A DNA stretch of 51,771 nucleotides. Origin: Planctomycetota bacterium (GTDB lineage Bacteria > Planctomycetota > Phycisphaerae > Phycisphaerales > SM1A02). Of this stretch, positions 50,422 through 51,771 are shown piece after piece; position 1 is the first letter of the stretch; the number at the start of each line of letters is the position of its first letter. A program made the position numbers and the translations under genes. The notes beneath the pieces were generated by a model. The model was not told where the DNA came from and searched no databases. It worked only from the letters and a program-made list of their open reading frames with translations. The stretch is taken from positions 1 through 51,771 of the forward strand of contig JADFFQ010000024.1 in the NCBI GenBank assembly GCA_022568135.1. Direction: 5' to 3'.

Positions 50422-50523
50422 TTACATCATTTGGGATTTCATAACCCGCTCGGCCTCGCTGATCTGCCGCTTGGCCATCTGCTCGGCCGCGTGCTCCGTG
50501 ATGATCGCTTCCGAGAGCTTCAT
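50422..50523 (-). pseudogene. 5' fragment of a DUF4258-like gene
   Basis: MKLSEAIITEHAAEQMAKRQ and then ISEAERVMKSQMM and a stop, 33 codons. The H-A-x-x-Q-M-x-x-R-x-I-S pattern starts DUF4258 proteins (toxin-like small RNase fold), which should run to about 80 residues. Confidence 0.5.
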
Positions 50524-50532
50524 TGTATCAGG

Positions 50533-50682
50533 TCACCTTGATCTAGTATCCCCTTCGACGAGCAGATTGCCGCTGTCGGGATCGCCGACCGACAGCTTGC
50601 GGTCGCAATGAAGGAGGCGATAGGGCACCTGCCGATGATGGTTGAGAACAGCCCTTTTCCCGATCCAGTCGAGGGTGGGCAT
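50533..50682 (-). pseudogene. 5' fragment of a type III-like DNA methyltransferase gene
   Basis: 49 codons beginning MPTLDWIGKRAVLNHHR and RLLHCDRKLSVGDPDSGN, then LLVEGD, then unrelated residues and a stop. These are the first 45 residues of Mod-type site-specific methyltransferases, where NLLALKALLP would follow EGD. The rest of the gene is gone. The gap 50375-50749 holds only these two fragments. Confidence 0.7.
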
Positions 50683-50749
50683 GGTTGGACAGGCCTCCAA
50701 CCTCGTATTGGAAAGCAAATCGCCTGCGGGGCGGGATGTCCGCCAACGA

Positions 50750-51771
50750 TCACGACGATATCGGGTTGAGGGTTTCCAGGATCTCGCGGGGGGCGGCGTC
50801 GGTGAAACGTTGGTCGTCGAATTGGGCGGCGACCTCGGCCAGGGCGGTGCGCTGATGCTGAGCAATGTCCTCGTTGTTCAAGAGTGTTTGCAGCTCGCGC
50901 ACCACCGGCTTGACCTGGCCGAAATGCGGGACCAGCTCGGGGACGGCGCGGCCGAGGCCGGCTGATTGCGAAACAAGATTCGGCAGGGTGAACGTGCGGG
51001 TACGGACCATCCAGCCCATGGCGACGATGGACAGCCAGGGCATGTTGTACATGATCACCATGGGTTTGGCGCGACGGGCCAGCTCGAGGGTGACGGTGCC
51101 CGAGGCGACCAGCGCCAGGTCGCACCAGTCGAGCACCGCGTCGGTCTGAGCGGTGAGCAGGGTCAGGTGCTCAGGCCAGTCGGCGCTGCCACGTTCCTTC
51201 TGCGAGATCTGGCGCAGCAGTTGTTCGATGCGATCATCCAGCGCTGCCACCGTACCGTGCAGATGTGGGTGCGCTTGGCGCAGTCGGAGAAAGGCCTTGA
51301 GCATGGTCGGCCAGTTGCGTGTTACTTCGCCCCTGCGAGATCCAGGCAGCAGGGCGAGGCGCGGTTGGCCGGGCGGCAGAGCGTTGCTCGACTCGGGCGG
51401 CCGGCGGCACGAAGGATCGAATACGGGATGACCCACGAACGTTGCCCGGACACCGCGTGCGGCAAACCACTGCGGCTCGAACGGGAGAATGCAGAGCACG
51501 TGATCGGTCAGCCGGCGGAGGCGACGAACGCGCCACGGCGCCCAGGCCCACACTTGCGGCGCGACCAGGTGCACGATCTTCGCCTGTGGCTGCGCGCGGC
51601 GCACGAGCTTGCAGATGGACCAGTTCCCGGCCGGACTGTCCAGCGGAACCAAGACGTCGATGCGGTGCCGCGTGAGCCAAGCGCGCAGCCGTTGCAGCCG
51701 TTTGCGATGTGACCATACCTGGGCCACCGTCTCCAGGAACATCGAGCCGCGGTCGGTCGTGTGCTCGATCA
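50750..51771 (-). CDS. lpxB: LpxB, lipid-A-disaccharide synthase (5' end beyond window)
   Basis: The frame is open to the right edge (340 codons; LpxB is about 380). Conserved parts: MFLETVAQVW preceded by IEHTTDRGS, VAPQVWAWAPWR, LPFEPQWFAARGV, FVGHPVFD, LLPGSRRGEVTRNWP, and VASGTVTLELARRAKPMVIMY. LpxB joins UDP-2,3-diacylglucosamine and lipid X into the lipid A disaccharide at the inner membrane. It lies next to defence-gene remnants, not near lpxI. Confidence 0.92.
   Translation of the reverse strand, partial: IEHTTDRGSMFLETVAQVWSHRKRLQRLRAWLTRHRIDVLVPLDSPAGNWSICKLVRRAQPQAKIVHLVAPQVWAWAPWRVRRLRRLTDHVLCILPFEPQWFAARGVRATFVGHPVFDPSCRRPPESSNALPPGQPRLALLPGSRRGEVTRNWPTMLKAFLRLRQAHPHLHGTVAALDDRIEQLLRQISQKERGSADWPEHLTLLTAQTDAVLDWCDLALVASGTVTLELARRAKPMVIMYNMPWLSIVAMGWMVRTRTFTLPNLVSQSAGLGRAVPELVPHFGQVKPVVRELQTLLNNEDIAQHQRTALAEVAAQFDDQRFTDAAPREILETLNPISS

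Overview
The window looks like chromosomal DNA of a Gram-negative, high-GC bacterium of the Planctomycetota, most likely Phycisphaerae-like. The main evidence is a cluster of secreted proteins ending in tandem dockerin-like repeats of the form DxDGDGxVGILDLLxLLAxWG, a tail I know mainly from that group. Lipid A genes (lpxI, and lpxB running off the right edge) show that it makes an outer membrane. The taxonomy is inferred from gene content only.

Layout. 1-15,550: a metallo-beta-lactamase/alpha-beta-hydrolase fusion running off the left edge; a TetR regulator; a co-directional redox/detoxification operon (ATP-grasp, NTF2-like, two SDRs, AhpD-like, PNPOx-like, thioredoxin, HtrA protease); a lipoprotein, RidA, a second protease; a STAS/SpoIIE-phosphatase/DUF1444-like group; and a secreted His-rich repeat protein. 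A 16-bp palindrome (TGGAATGAATGTTCCA and variants) sits at the TetR promoter, at the operon promoter and twice before the His-rich gene, suggesting one small regulon.

15,550-26,600: a recombination-scarred region. It has five intact dockerin-tailed secreted proteins, several orphan or decayed dockerin repeats, a duplicated MerR cassette (one copy fused to the end of an FGGY sugar kinase), a MerT/MerP-type fusion transporter, a helicase scrap, and the 3' half of an initiator-tRNA-like gene that may mark an old integration site. Three dockerin genes share a copied promoter and leader.

26,600-37,900: nine genes on the minus strand, most overlapping by a few bases, forming a signalling module: receivers, two histidine kinases, HDOD, two HD-GYP proteins, a GGDEF cyclase and a PilZ-receiver-HPt protein. 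It contains the parts to make, degrade and sense cyclic di-GMP. A 46-codon ORF is coupled to one kinase gene. A 77-bp element lies upstream of the PilZ gene and recurs upstream of a truncated sensor gene at 40.9 kb.

38,400-46,150: a MarR regulator and a stand-alone metallo-beta-lactamase protein, each with a perfect TTGTATATACAA palindrome; the truncated sensor; then a plus-strand group: TVP38/TMEM64-DUF547 fusion, a flavin disulfide reductase of the mercuric-reductase-like family, a TIGR04283-type glycosyltransferase, and lpxI.

46,150-50,750: a probable defence island: a tiny zinc-ribbon protein, a DNA methyltransferase and, convergent 4 bp away, an 818-residue GHKL-family ATPase resembling the MutL/MORC-type ATPases known from restriction-modification loci. 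Beside it lie broken 5' ends of a type III-like DNA methyltransferase and of a DUF4258-like gene. This unit is the best candidate for an undescribed system in the window. Functions throughout rest on motif recognition by eye; no searches were run.
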